Assembly: GCF_028369105.1 (NCBI RefSeq)
Contig: NZ_JAQNDO010000001.1
Coordinates: 10,014,501-10,078,500, forward strand
From: Polyangium mundeleinium
GTDB lineage: Bacteria; Myxococcota_A; Polyangia; Polyangiales; Polyangiaceae
DNA length: 64,000 nucleotides
Direction of reading: 5' to 3'
Shown: positions 1 to 13,355 of the stretch, piece by piece
Layout of the letters: each line of letters begins with the position of its first letter
How positions within the stretch are numbered: position 1 is the stretch's first letter
Made by a program: the position numbers and the translations under genes
Notes under the pieces: model-generated
Database searches by the model: none
Told to the model about the DNA's origin: nothing
The model's input: the letters and a program-made list of their open reading frames with translations, nothing else

Positions 1-1291
1 CTTCCTTCACGTCGACCTTGACCATCCAGCCCTTGAGCCCGTCCGGATAGAACTGCTCGTCCCAGGTCGTGTAGAGCCCGCTCGTGAAATAGATGCGCTT
101 GCCGTCGCGGCTCACCTCGACCATCTGCGGCGCGCCCGTGAGCGGCCCGCCCGAGCGCGGGTGCGGCGTGCGCCGCGCGATGCCGCCGATGTGCACCGAG
201 CCCACGTGCTTCGGCTCGTGCGGGTTCGACACGTCGTACTGGCGCAGCTCGCCCGTGCCCCAGCAGGAGACGTAGAGGTACTTGTCGTCGAGCGAGAGGT
301 TGATGTCCGTCACGAGCGGCGGCACCGCGCCAAAGCCCTTGAGCAGCGGCGGCAACTGGTCCGCGGACGCAGGCTCGGCCGGGATCGTGATCACCTTCTT
401 GATCGCCCAGCGCTCGCCTTCGCGGTACCAGAGCCAGACCGAGGCCGAGAGGTCCGCGACGCTGATGACCACGCCCATGAAGCCCCAGGCCTTCGTGGGA
501 TCGTGCGCGGGGCGCAGCTCGAGGGCCATCTGGTGCTCGTCGCCGATATCGAGCGCCTGGACGTGCTTGCGGCGGCGCAGATCCCACACGTGCAGCCGGT
601 GGCCGTACTTCTTGCCGAGGAGCAGTTCGGGGACGACGCCGTCCTCGATCATCTTCGGCGTGCCCCACTCGCTCGAAATCAGGGTGTCGTGGCCGAGGTG
701 CCACCAGAAATCGTAGTGCAGGTACTGCGGGCCGCGGTCGATCTCCCAGCGGCCGAGCACGTCGAAGCTCTCGCAGTCGAGCATGAAGATGCCGCCAGGG
801 CCCTCGCCCGCGGGATTGCCGAGCGCCGAGACGTAGATGCCGTCCGGCCCGCAGTGCAGCGTGTGCGGGCGCGAGTAGCCGGTGCGCGAGGCGATCTCGT
901 CGGCCTCGATCGTGCGGACGAGCTTGGGCCTGCGCGGATCGAGCTTCGTGTCGAAGATGTAGATGCGCGACGAACGCAGGGCCGGGAGCATCAGGTAACG
1001 GCGCTCGACGTGGGGGTGCGGCGCGTAAGGGCAAAGCGCGGCGCTGCACGCGTTCCAGCCGGAGTGGTGCAGCTCGTCGCCGAAGTTCGGCACCTCGGCG
1101 AGCGCGATGATCTGGCTGTAGGTGGGCGACCGCGGATCGAGGTCGACCGTGGCGAGGCCGTCGCGGAGCGGGTTCGGGCGTCCGAGCACGGCGTTCGCGT
1201 CCGGGGCGGCGACGTAGGCGAACCGCTCGCGCGGCGCGTCCATGGCCATACGCGGCGACGGATAAAACGTAGGATCGGGTCGGAAGGGCAT
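1..1291 (-). CDS. Selenium-binding protein 1 family / methanethiol oxidase, 3' end cut by window edge
   Basis: The reverse strand stays open from an ATG at 1291 to the window edge (430 codons seen). The family is usually about 460 residues, so only the last 30-40 should be missing. Characteristic stretches are visible: an N-terminal PRERFAYVA, then DELHHSGWNACSA (the conserved HSGWN-x-CS segment holding the metal/selenium-associated Cys), SRPHTLHCGPDG, LHYDFWWH, SSEWGTP and SLDDKYLYVSCWGTGELRQYD. These belong to SBP56/SELENBP1, a beta-propeller whose characterised members oxidise methanethiol to formaldehyde, H2S and H2O2. No signal peptide is seen. It is divergent from the lipoprotein gene at 1350, with 58 bp between starts, so the two promoters share a short interval. 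The identification is firm; the substrate in this organism is inferred. Confidence 0.9.
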   Translation of the reverse strand, partial: MPFRPDPTFYPSPRMAMDAPRERFAYVAAPDANAVLGRPNPLRDGLATVDLDPRSPTYSQIIALAEVPNFGDELHHSGWNACSAALCPYAPHPHVERRYLMLPALRSSRIYIFDTKLDPRRPKLVRTIEADEIASRTGYSRPHTLHCGPDGIYVSALGNPAGEGPGGIFMLDCESFDVLGRWEIDRGPQYLHYDFWWHLGHDTLISSEWGTPKMIEDGVVPELLLGKKYGHRLHVWDLRRRKHVQALDIGDEHQMALELRPAHDPTKAWGFMGVVISVADLSASVWLWYREGERWAIKKVITIPAEPASADQLPPLLKGFGAVPPLVTDINLSLDDKYLYVSCWGTGELRQYDVSNPHEPKHVGSVHIGGIARRTPHPRSGGPLTGAPQMVEVSRDGKRIYFTSGLYTTWDEQFYPDGLKGWMVKVDVKE

Positions 1292-1349
1292 GGCTTCTCC
1301 GGGGAGACGGCCCGAGGATAAGGCCATGTCGTACTTCCTTGAAAGACAA

Positions 1350-2438
1350 ATGATACGCGAAACCCTGCTGGTCCTATCGCTGATTGGCGCGGCGGGCTGC
1401 GGGCCGAGCGTCGCCGTCGATTCGTCAGCGCACGTCACGCCGCCGATCGAGCACATTCCAGATCCGGCCGAGGAGGACACCTGCGCGCAGGGGGAGGTGG
1501 TCACGATCGCCACGATTCACGACCCCGCGGGCCTCGCGCTGGGCGAGGGAAACCTCTTTTTCACGGATGGGGGCGATCTCTACGGTTGCGACGGGGCCGT
1601 GGTTGCGGTCTCGCTCGCAGGCGGCGAGCCCGTGGCCCTCGCCAGCGAGCTCTGCGCGCCGAATCGAATCGTGTACGCGGATCGGGCGCTCTACTGGGCC
1701 AGCCATTCGGGGTACGTCGCGCCGAACGGCCGCGTCACACGTTTCTCGCTCGAAGATGGCACCAGGGAGGACCTCCTCGTGGGGCTCGTCTCCCCGAACG
1801 CGATCGCGGTCGACGGGAAGTACGTTTACGTGGGCGAGCTCGTCACGTACGAAAAACTCCAGAGCCCGGGGCGGTTGCTCCGGCTCGATCGCGCGACTCA
1901 CGAGACCGTCGTGCTCGGTGAAGCCCCCGGCGGCGTGGCTGGCATCACCTTCGACGCTAAATATGTGTACTGGACCGGATCCGTCGGATTCTTGAACGGC
2001 AAAGAAAATCACGACAGCAGCGTGTGGCGGGTCCCGAAGGAGGGCGGCGAAGCGGTCCAGCTCATGGGGGGTTTGGCGTGGCCGTTTGGTTTGTCACGGG
2101 TAGGCACGCGCGTGGTCTTCGCCCATAGCCACGACGGGGAGATCGTTTCGATGGACGCCCATGGCGGCGAGCCGCAGGTGCTCGCCGACGGCCTCGCGTA
2201 TCCGAACGACGTGGCCGTGGATGCCAAGGGCGAGGTCTTTTTTGGCTCCGGGGACGCCGTCGACGAGGGCCCCCAAGGCCTGTTCGCCGTTCCGCTCGAC
2301 GGCAGCGCCCCGCCGCGGCTCGTCGCGGGCGCCCTCGGATCGCCCGACCAGGTCGCCCTCGGAGCGACCTGCGTCTACTGGACCGAGAAGTACGTCGACG
2401 ATGATTTCAATGGTGTCGTCCGAAAAGCCCGGCGCTGA
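1350..2438 (+). CDS. Lipoprotein with repeated beta-propeller (NHL/YVTN-like) blades
   Basis: The preferred start is the ATG at 1350, which puts a lipoprotein signal (MIRETLLVLSLIGAAGC) at the N-terminus; an ATG at 1326 would add eight residues before it. The mature part is built of recurring 45-50 residue units with aromatic motifs such as ALYWASH, YVYVGEL, YVYWTGS and CVYWTEK, alternating with GEPVAL/GEAVQL strands. This is the pattern of myxobacterial six- to eight-bladed propeller lipoproteins that resemble NHL/SMP-30-type domains. No catalytic residues could be assigned. It probably sits on the outer membrane or its periplasmic face as a binding or scaffold protein. It ends 4 bp from the convergent gene at 2442. 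The function is unknown. Confidence 0.75.
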   Translation: MIRETLLVLSLIGAAGCGPSVAVDSSAHVTPPIEHIPDPAEEDTCAQGEVVTIATIHDPAGLALGEGNLFFTDGGDLYGCDGAVVAVSLAGGEPVALASELCAPNRIVYADRALYWASHSGYVAPNGRVTRFSLEDGTREDLLVGLVSPNAIAVDGKYVYVGELVTYEKLQSPGRLLRLDRATHETVVLGEAPGGVAGITFDAKYVYWTGSVGFLNGKENHDSSVWRVPKEGGEAVQLMGGLAWPFGLSRVGTRVVFAHSHDGEIVSMDAHGGEPQVLADGLAYPNDVAVDAKGEVFFGSGDAVDEGPQGLFAVPLDGSAPPRLVAGALGSPDQVALGATCVYWTEKYVDDDFNGVVRKARR

Positions 2439-2441
2439 AGC

Positions 2442-3515
2442 TCATCGCGCTGCCGCGCGGATCACCATCGCGCCACCCACCCCGCGCGCGGCCACCACGG
2501 TCATCCCCTCCCCCGCCACCGGCGCGTGAAGCTCACCGCCCTCCAGGCCCGCCACCACCGTCGCTTCCGCTGCGAGATCGGCGGGCTGTCGATGAAGCGT
2601 GGCGGGCCCGCCGCTGCGCCATTGCACCCATTCGATCCACGCACCCCGCGCCGTCGGCCGCACGTAAGGCTGCGCCGTCTCGATGTCCACGACCGACACG
2701 TCCGCCTCGCCGTCCTCGCGCACGCCCCCCACGACGAGCGTGTACGCGCTGAACTTCGGCTCCGGGTGCAGCGGCCCCCATTCGAGGTAGACCACGCGCT
2801 CGTCCGCGCCGAGCAACGGGAAGGCTTGTTTTCCGGGCCGCGCGCGGCGTGTCGTTCGCCCCGTCCCGCGCTCCATCACCACCACGTCCGCCGCGTCGGT
2901 CGCATTCTCGTCGAACCGGCCATCCACGTCCTCCGCGAAATCGGTGTATGCCACGTGCGTGCCGGAGACATCTGGGAATCGCTGCTGTCCGGGCCCGCTC
3001 GCCACGACCTCGGCAGAGGGTTTTCCCGGCGCGTAAAGAAAAACGTCCGTATCCCCCGCCTCGTCCGCCGAGAGCCAGCCCGTGAACGCCACCCCGTCCC
3101 CCGCCGCGCGTGGCTCTCCCGCGTGATCAAAAGCGCCCGTCACCGTCCGCGTCGCGCCCTCCGCGCGCACACGCACCACGCGCCGCCCCGCCTCCACGGC
3201 TTCCCACGCCACGACGCCACCGAAGGCAGTGGGCCTCCGCGGCGCCTCCGCCGCCGCCGCGAGCGTCTCCTCCGTGCCCCGCGCGAGATCCCGCGCCCGC
3301 AGCGATCCGTCCGGATGCACGTACACGAGCAGGCAACCGGCCATGGCGTGCGGCGCATACCCCAGCGTGTATCCGCTCCCCCCCGCGCCGTCCGTCGACG
3401 CGACCGCAATCCCCTCGGCCGCGGTCGCAGCGCAGCCGAGGGGCGCCGTTCCCTCCGCCTCCGCGCCGCACCCCGCGAGGAAAACCGCTCCGAACAACCC
3501 AAGCCATTTCCGCAT
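2442..3515 (-). CDS. Lipoprotein with TolB/PD40-like propeller repeats
   Basis: The ATG at 3515 is chosen because AGGGAT lies just upstream and it opens a clean lipoprotein signal (MRKWLGLFGAVFLAGC). A GTG at 3542, adjacent to the stop of the upstream gene, would add nine residues. The mature protein has repeated blade-like segments, for example GVVAWEA...RRVVRVRAEG, GVAFTGW...DTDVFLYAPG, HVAYTDFAEDVDG and RVVYLEWG. These follow the 'value, then VAY/VVY-W' pattern of TolB-type and PD40 propellers. It follows the kinase/sigma-54 activator gene on the same strand within 30 bp, so the two are probably co-transcribed. That suggests a surface sensor or target tied to the regulator, but this is inference from position only. 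Confidence 0.7.
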   Translation of the reverse strand: MRKWLGLFGAVFLAGCGAEAEGTAPLGCAATAAEGIAVASTDGAGGSGYTLGYAPHAMAGCLLVYVHPDGSLRARDLARGTEETLAAAAEAPRRPTAFGGVVAWEAVEAGRRVVRVRAEGATRTVTGAFDHAGEPRAAGDGVAFTGWLSADEAGDTDVFLYAPGKPSAEVVASGPGQQRFPDVSGTHVAYTDFAEDVDGRFDENATDAADVVVMERGTGRTTRRARPGKQAFPLLGADERVVYLEWGPLHPEPKFSAYTLVVGGVREDGEADVSVVDIETAQPYVRPTARGAWIEWVQWRSGGPATLHRQPADLAAEATVVAGLEGGELHAPVAGEGMTVVAARGVGGAMVIRAAAR

Positions 3516-3542
3516 TTCATCCCTGCCCATCACGCGCACCAC

Positions 3543-7913
<4,371 letters not shown>

Positions 7914-7932
7914 GGCGTTCGAGTCTACCCGC

Positions 7933-9336
7933 TCATTCGCCCACCGTGGCGCGTGTCTCGGCCGAGGTCACCGCCGCGAGGAACGGAGCGCCCCAGGAGG
8001 GCTCGGCGAGCAGGCCGAGGGCGCGGCGCAGGCGTGGCTCGGCGAACCTTCCGAGGCCGAGGAAGTGGGCCTTCGCCGCGGCCTCGGTCGCGGGATCCGA
8101 GAGGCCCTTCGCCGCGGCGACGTCGCCCGCTTCGAGGTCGGGCGTGATCACCTCGACGCGGATCATCATGACACGGGTCACGTGGTCCGGCGCGGGGTCG
8201 ACCGTGAGGGGCAAGGTCGCGTCGGTCCAGGTCTGTGGCGCGAGGTAAAACACCCGCAGGCCCGGGGTGCGGAACCATTGCCGCTTCCAGGTGGCCACCA
8301 TGGCGAGGGATTCGTCGTGGTAGAGGCCGGCGCCGTCGAGCGCGGTCGTGACGGCCTCGCCGAGGGCCTCGACGAACACGTCGAGCGTCTTGACCGCAAC
8401 GAGCGCCGGGGCTTCGAGGTCCACGGTTTGGCCGGGCAAGACGCCCGCGGGGACCACGGAGAACGCGCCGCTCGCCTCTCCCACGTTCACCACGAAGAGC
8501 GCCCCGAGCGCGTCGGGCAAGGTGTTTTCGACGCGGACCGTGTTCGCGGCCGCGGTCACGCGCGCGGGCGGCGTGAGGTTGCCGAGGCCACGATAAAAGA
8601 GGAACCGCTCGGCCTCCGGCGCGCCGCTCGCCGTGGGCACGGCCGTCACGCGCACCGCATTCGCGTCGACGGCGCGCGCGTGGCTCCACGTGAACGCGTC
8701 GAGCGAGGCCTCGGGCAGCTCCACGTCGGCCCCACGCGGCAGGATCTCCACCTCGCCCCAGTCGAGCAGCCCCTGCCCGACGGCGCCGTGTTTCTCCTGG
8801 CAGGTGGGCCCGTTCCAGGGAAAACTCGGATCGAGCACCGGATCGGCGTCCGCGAGGAGGTTCGGCACCGCGTTCGCCTTCGCCACCCACGGATAGAAGC
8901 TCGCCACCGCGGGATACCATTGCGTGAGCACGCCACTCGGGAACGCCACCTGCACGCGCGCCTGCATCGGTTTGTCCGAGTAAAAGTACGTGACGGGCGT
9001 CTCCATCTTGACGTGCACCGAGGTTGCGTCCGGCAGGGTGCCGGCGCGGATGCGGTCGTAGACGAAGCCCGGCAGGTCCTCCTCCTCGTGGTGCAATCCG
9101 CGCTGCAGCGAGCCATCCGAGCCCACGACCACGGTATCGGTGCCCCACTCGTGCACGACGAATCCCTTGCCCGCATACGCCGCCGAAGGATCGGTCGAGG
9201 GCTGGGGCGCGCCGGACGGGCTCCCCTCCCCCGGCGCGACGCCTCCGCCGGAGACGACCTCGACCGCACAGGCGGGGACGAGGGTGAGGACGAGGGGGAG
9301 CAACGCGACGCGGGAACCAAACGATTGCAGGGTCAT
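7933..9336 (-). CDS. Secreted lipoprotein of the 'HEWGT' type, function unknown
   Basis: The start is the ATG at 9336, giving a signal peptide with lipobox (LTLVPAC); upstream in-frame codons would bury the signal. The mature part opens with GFVVHEWGTDTVV and contains VHVKMETPVTYFYSD, VQVAFPSGVLTQWYP and a late FYLAPQTWTD segment. I recall proteins with an N-terminal HEWGT motif and a 'METPVLYFYS' strand from myxobacteria and planctomycetes, with no known activity. The C-terminal third (FLGLGRFAEPRLRRALGLL) resembles a helical repeat. Its start lies about 250 bp from the divergent histidine kinase gene, with inverted repeats between. About 467 residues. A role at the outer membrane is likely; nothing more can be claimed. 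Confidence 0.7.
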   Translation of the reverse strand: MTLQSFGSRVALLPLVLTLVPACAVEVVSGGGVAPGEGSPSGAPQPSTDPSAAYAGKGFVVHEWGTDTVVVGSDGSLQRGLHHEEEDLPGFVYDRIRAGTLPDATSVHVKMETPVTYFYSDKPMQARVQVAFPSGVLTQWYPAVASFYPWVAKANAVPNLLADADPVLDPSFPWNGPTCQEKHGAVGQGLLDWGEVEILPRGADVELPEASLDAFTWSHARAVDANAVRVTAVPTASGAPEAERFLFYRGLGNLTPPARVTAAANTVRVENTLPDALGALFVVNVGEASGAFSVVPAGVLPGQTVDLEAPALVAVKTLDVFVEALGEAVTTALDGAGLYHDESLAMVATWKRQWFRTPGLRVFYLAPQTWTDATLPLTVDPAPDHVTRVMMIRVEVITPDLEAGDVAAAKGLSDPATEAAAKAHFLGLGRFAEPRLRRALGLLAEPSWGAPFLAAVTSAETRATVGE

Positions 9337-9413
9337 GGATGGCCTCCGCGCTCCCCCGAGCAGGGCACGTGCCACACGGAAATGCCTGTACTTTCGCGCG
9401 TTCGCGCGCCGCG

Positions 9414-9577
9414 AACTGGGAACCAGTTCCCACCACCGATGGCAACCGGTCGCGGCGGGTTGCCAGTCGGGGTTCCCGAGCGTGCGCCGTCAAGAAGCCC
9501 CTGACCTCCGCCTTCCTCCCCTACTCATTGCCCCGAACCGTTAGGTCAGTTACGCTGGCTTCCCATTCGGGGTTCCC
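9414..9577. promoter_or_regulatory. Cluster of palindromes and a spaced repeat in a divergent promoter region
   Basis: Between the lipoprotein start (9336) and the kinase start (9591) lies a perfect palindrome aactgg-gaa-ccagtt (9414-9428), an inverted repeat tggcaacc...ggttgcca (9440-9465), and two identical 11-mers tcggggttccc at 9467-9477 and 9567-9577, exactly 100 bp apart. The hexamer gggaac/gttccc recurs in both orientations. This is the sort of arrangement expected for operators shared by two divergent genes, but no regulator can be named. Confidence 0.4.
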
Positions 9578-9590
9578 ACGGATCAGGGTC

Positions 9591-12500
9591 ATGCGTGTAC
9601 CGTTGGTCCCCTCGTACGGAGGGGACTTTTTGCAAGATTGTCAGGAGGAGCTCGCTCGTCGCCCGTCCAGGCAGCCTGATCACGCGGCCGAGAACCGCGC
9701 CCTCGTCGAGCTCGCCGAGGCGCTGACCGGACCCCCGGAGGCCATTCTCCCGAAGCTCGTCGAGCTCGCCCTTTCCCTCTGCCAGGCCGACTCGGCCGGC
9801 GTGAGCCTCCTCGAAACCGAAGGCGACGAGGAGGTCTTCCGCTGGCACGCCCTCGCGGGAGCCGACGTGGACCTCCTCGGCACGGTGGTGCCCCGATACG
9901 AGAGCCCTTGCGGCATCGTCGTCGACCGCAACGCCACGCTGCTCTTCCGCAACCCCACCCGTCACTTCACGAACGAACGCGTGCCCGACCTGGGGGTCGT
10001 CGAGGCGCTGACCGTCCCGTTCCACGACGGCGACAAACCCGTCGGTACGGTCTGGGTTTTCACGCGTAGCGAGACGCGCCAATTCGACCGCGAGGACGCC
10101 CGGATTCTCACGAGTTTGTCGCGGTTCGCCGGCAGCGCCACGAAAGCCATCACCCTGTCCGAGGAGCGAAAACGGGCGAACGAGGCGCTCCGCGCGAGCG
10201 AAGCAAGGCATCGATTCTTCGCGGACCTCGCCGCCGCCACCCAGCCGCTCGCGGACCCCGACGAGATCATGGCCACGACGGCCCGCCTCCTCGCCGAGCA
10301 CCTCGGCGCCGACCGCTGCGTGTATGCCGAGGTCGAGGACGAGCGTACGTTCGTCATCACGGGCGACCACACGCGGGGCGTCCCGAGCATGGTCGGGCGG
10401 TGGCCTTTGGCCGACTTCGGGGCCGCATTCGAGCGTGCCATGCGGGCGAACCAGCCGTACGTGATGGACGACGTGGATCAAGATCCGCGGGCCGGGAGCG
10501 ACCTGTCGGTCTATCGGGCGGCGAGGATCCAGGCCGGCATCGGCGTGCCGCTGCACAAGACCGGCAAGTTGATCGCGTTGATGGCCGTCGATCAGGCGAC
10601 GCCGCGACACTGGACGCCCGAGGAGGTGGAGCTCGTCCGGCTCGTCGTGGGCCAGTGCTGGGAGGCCCTCGAGCGGGCCCGGACGGCCCGCAGCCTGCGG
10701 CAGCGGGAAGAGCGCCTCGGATTCGCCGTCGAGCTCTCCGGGATCGGCTTCTGGCATTGTGATCTGCCGTTCGACGAGCTGAGCTGGGACGAGCGCGTGA
10801 AGGAGCATTTCTGGCTCGCGCCCGACGCGCCCGTGACGATCGGCACGTTCTACGAGCGCATTCACCCGGACGATCGGGCGCGGACGCGGCAGGCCATCGA
10901 GACGTCGATCCACAATGGAACGCCGTTCGACATCGATTACCGGACGGTCGATCCGCGCACCGGCGCGCTCAAATGGATCCGCGCGCTCGGCGGGACGGCC
11001 TACGGGCCGGACGGGGTGGCCAAGCGCTTCGACGGGGTGACGGTCGACGCGACGGTCCGCAAGCTCCACGAGGAGCGGCTCGGGCGGCTGCTCGAGCGGG
11101 AGCGCGAGCAGGCCCGGCTGCTCGAACAGGTGGCCGACGCGGCGCTCACGATTCACGCGTCCGCGTCGCTGGACAGCGTGCTCCGGGTGATCACCGAGGA
11201 AGCGCGGCGCATCATCGGCGCGCACCAGTCGGTCACCACCCTGATAAACGCCAATGACGGGTCCCTATTGGTCAGCGCCACGTCCCTGTCGTCGAAGTAC
11301 GAGGCCTTCCGCACGTACGATGTGGTGCCGACGGGCAAGGGCATTTACGGGCTCGTCAGCCAGACGAACCGCCCGATGCGGCTCACGCAGGACGAGCTCG
11401 TGTCGCACCCAGCATGGCGAAACTTCAGCGGTGAGGCGGGCCGGCACCCGCCGATGCGAGGCTGGCTGGCGGCGCCGTTCATCGGGCGGAACGGGAAAAA
11501 CCTCGGCTTCATCCAGCTCTCCGACAAGTACGATGGCGAATTCACGGAGCAGGACGAGGCCATTTTGATCCAGCTCGCGCACATCGCGTCCGTGGCGATC
11601 CAGAACGCGCGGCTCTACGATGAATTGCGGGATCAGGACCGGCGCAAAGACGAGTTTCTGGCGACGCTGGCCCACGAGCTCCGCAACCCGCTCGCGCCGA
11701 TCCGGACGGGCCTGTCGCTCCTGCAAATGGCCCGCGACGAGGCGCAGGGGCAGCGCATCCGGGCGATGATGGAGCGGCAGGTCGGGCACATGGTGCGGAT
11801 GGTGGACGATCTGCTCGACGTCTCGCGCATCACGCGGGGCAAGGTGGAGCTGCGCAAGGAGCGGGTGGAGCTCGGGACGGTGCTGGAGAGCGCGCTGGAG
11901 ACGAGCCGCCCGCTGATCGAGGCGGCCGGGCACGAGTTTTTGGTCTCGCTGCCGACCGAACCGTTATGGCTCTCGGCGGACCCGACGCGGCTCGCGCAGG
12001 TCCTGGCGAACCTGCTCAACAACGCGGCGAAATACACGCCGGCGGGGGGCCGCATCCGGCTCGTCGCGGAGCAGGAGGACGTGCACATGGTCGTGCGGGT
12101 GGAGGACACGGGCGTGGGCATCCCGGCGGAGATGCGGACGAAGGTGTTCGACATGTTCACGCAAGTGGGCCGCTCGATCGACCGGGCGCAGGGAGGCCTG
12201 GGAATCGGTTTGACGCTGGTGCGGCGGCTCGTGGAGCTCCATGGGGGGACGGTGGAAGCCACGAGCGAAGGTCCGTCGCGAGGTTCGATTTTCACGGTCC
12301 GCCTGCCCCTCGGGATCGCCGAGGAGACACCTGCCAAGGGCTCGGGCGGCGATCTGCCGGGCAAAGGAGCGGCTGGCGGCCTGAAGGTGCTGGTGGTGGA
12401 CGACAATGTCGACGGCGCGGAGAGCCTGGCGGAGCTTTTGCAGCTTTCGGGACACACGACCGAAGTGGCGCACACGGGGCCGTCGGCGCTGGTCGCCGCG

Positions 12501-12758
12501 CGCGCGTTCGAGCCGGACGTGGTCTTTTTGGATATCGGTTTGCCGGGAATGACGGGATACGAGGTGGCGCAACGGCTGCGGACCGAGGAGGGCTTCGGCC
12601 GGCTGGTGCTGGTGGCGCTGACGGGCTGGGGGACGGACGAAGATAGGCGGCAAGCGCGCGAAGCGGGATTCGATTACCACCTGACGAAGCCGGTGGACCT
12701 CCAGGAGGTGCAACGGATCGTGGAAGCGGCGGGGGCGAAGAGGAAGCGGGTGGCTTGA
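9591..12758 (+). CDS. Hybrid sensor histidine kinase, GAF-GAF-PAS-GAF-HisKA-HATPase-REC
   Basis: The start is taken at the ATG at 9591; the frame is open upstream, but that sequence runs through the palindromic promoter region. The 1055-residue product has no membrane segment. In order: GAF about 40-195, GAF about 205-365, PAS/PAC about 375-500 (GFWHCDLPFDELSWDERV, then WIRALGGTAYGPDG), a third GAF about 520-680, HisKA with phospho-acceptor His695 in LATLAHELRNPL, and HATPase (NLLNNAAKYTPAGG; DTGVGIP; GGLGIGLTLVRRLVELHGG). A C-terminal receiver about 930-1045 has phospho-acceptor Asp981 in VVFLDIGLPG, an acidic VVDD pair and a conserved Lys in LTKPVDL. It should autophosphorylate on cytosolic cues and pass the phosphate to its own receiver and then to an unlinked phosphotransfer or response protein. 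No partner regulator is adjacent. Confidence 0.92.
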   Translation: MRVPLVPSYGGDFLQDCQEELARRPSRQPDHAAENRALVELAEALTGPPEAILPKLVELALSLCQADSAGVSLLETEGDEEVFRWHALAGADVDLLGTVVPRYESPCGIVVDRNATLLFRNPTRHFTNERVPDLGVVEALTVPFHDGDKPVGTVWVFTRSETRQFDREDARILTSLSRFAGSATKAITLSEERKRANEALRASEARHRFFADLAAATQPLADPDEIMATTARLLAEHLGADRCVYAEVEDERTFVITGDHTRGVPSMVGRWPLADFGAAFERAMRANQPYVMDDVDQDPRAGSDLSVYRAARIQAGIGVPLHKTGKLIALMAVDQATPRHWTPEEVELVRLVVGQCWEALERARTARSLRQREERLGFAVELSGIGFWHCDLPFDELSWDERVKEHFWLAPDAPVTIGTFYERIHPDDRARTRQAIETSIHNGTPFDIDYRTVDPRTGALKWIRALGGTAYGPDGVAKRFDGVTVDATVRKLHEERLGRLLEREREQARLLEQVADAALTIHASASLDSVLRVITEEARRIIGAHQSVTTLINANDGSLLVSATSLSSKYEAFRTYDVVPTGKGIYGLVSQTNRPMRLTQDELVSHPAWRNFSGEAGRHPPMRGWLAAPFIGRNGKNLGFIQLSDKYDGEFTEQDEAILIQLAHIASVAIQNARLYDELRDQDRRKDEFLATLAHELRNPLAPIRTGLSLLQMARDEAQGQRIRAMMERQVGHMVRMVDDLLDVSRITRGKVELRKERVELGTVLESALETSRPLIEAAGHEFLVSLPTEPLWLSADPTRLAQVLANLLNNAAKYTPAGGRIRLVAEQEDVHMVVRVEDTGVGIPAEMRTKVFDMFTQVGRSIDRAQGGLGIGLTLVRRLVELHGGTVEATSEGPSRGSIFTVRLPLGIAEETPAKGSGGDLPGKGAAGGLKVLVVDDNVDGAESLAELLQLSGHTTEVAHTGPSALVAARAFEPDVVFLDIGLPGMTGYEVAQRLRTEEGFGRLVLVALTGWGTDEDRRQAREAGFDYHLTKPVDLQEVQRIVEAAGAKRKRVA

Positions 12759-12795
12759 GCCGGGGGCGTAGGGCGCGGTCCGCCGCGGCTCGTCG

Positions 12796-13251
12796 TCACG
12801 GGTCGCCGCGCGCCGCGAGCTCGCGCCTGCGTTTGTCGATCCAGGCGCGCGCCTCCGCCTCCGTGCCGAAGGTGACGAGCGGAGGGGCCTTGGGTTGAAG
12901 CAGCGACGTGGCCTTGTCGACGAGCGTCACGGCCATGCGTTGCCGGAAGGTCCCATTGAAAAGCACCATGCCCTTGTTTTCGGGCCGCACCGGCGTCTTG
13001 GCCGCGCGCGTGCGCGCCTCCGGGGTGATGGCGCCGAGGCGCCCGAGATCGACGAGCCAGAACACGTGCGCGAGCCCGCTCGTGTCGCAGAGATGCGCGA
13101 ATGCATCAAAGAAGGCGGCGATGTCTTCCTCGGCGAGATCTCCCGCGACGCGGATGAAGACGATGCCCGCGCTCTCGCACCGATACGTGTGCCCTCCGGT
13201 GTGGTGCCAGCCGTCGGAGCCGGAATCGTTCGTCGAGAGGTCCGGGCGCAT
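12796..13251 (-). CDS. Small STAS/SpoIIAA-like protein
   Basis: The start is the ATG at 13251 (151 residues); longer frames exist but read across the next promoter. The chain runs GHTYRCESAGIVFIRVAGDLAEEDIAAFFDAF, then HVFWLVDLGRLGAITPEARTRAA, and ends in TFGTEAEARAWIDKRRRE. This is the beta-alpha order of SpoIIAA/STAS-like domains that myxobacteria carry as stand-alone proteins, in which the central strand VFWLVDLG precedes the alpha helix. It is soluble and probably a protein-interaction module in signalling. Neighbours are the hybrid kinase, convergent 37 bp downstream, and a lipoprotein gene divergent about 100 bp upstream. No obvious phospho-Ser/Thr site was identified. Confidence 0.6.
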   Translation of the reverse strand: MRPDLSTNDSGSDGWHHTGGHTYRCESAGIVFIRVAGDLAEEDIAAFFDAFAHLCDTSGLAHVFWLVDLGRLGAITPEARTRAAKTPVRPENKGMVLFNGTFRQRMAVTLVDKATSLLQPKAPPLVTFGTEAEARAWIDKRRRELAARGDP

Positions 13252-13355
13252 GAGCGTGGGGAAATAACACGGTCTTCCCGCGCCAGGGAAGGAATCGCCC
13301 GCGGCCGCAGTCCCCGGTTGACGCGAGCGTGTTTGGACGACTACCGTCCTCGGGC

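Noticed and set aside
161-1321. Plus-strand open frame over the first 1.2 kb
   Set aside because: The reverse strand encodes a selenium-binding protein with conserved motifs throughout.
12759-12795. Terminator after the hybrid histidine kinase
   Set aside because: Only a 4-bp stem (gcgg-t-ccgc) could be found and no U-tract.
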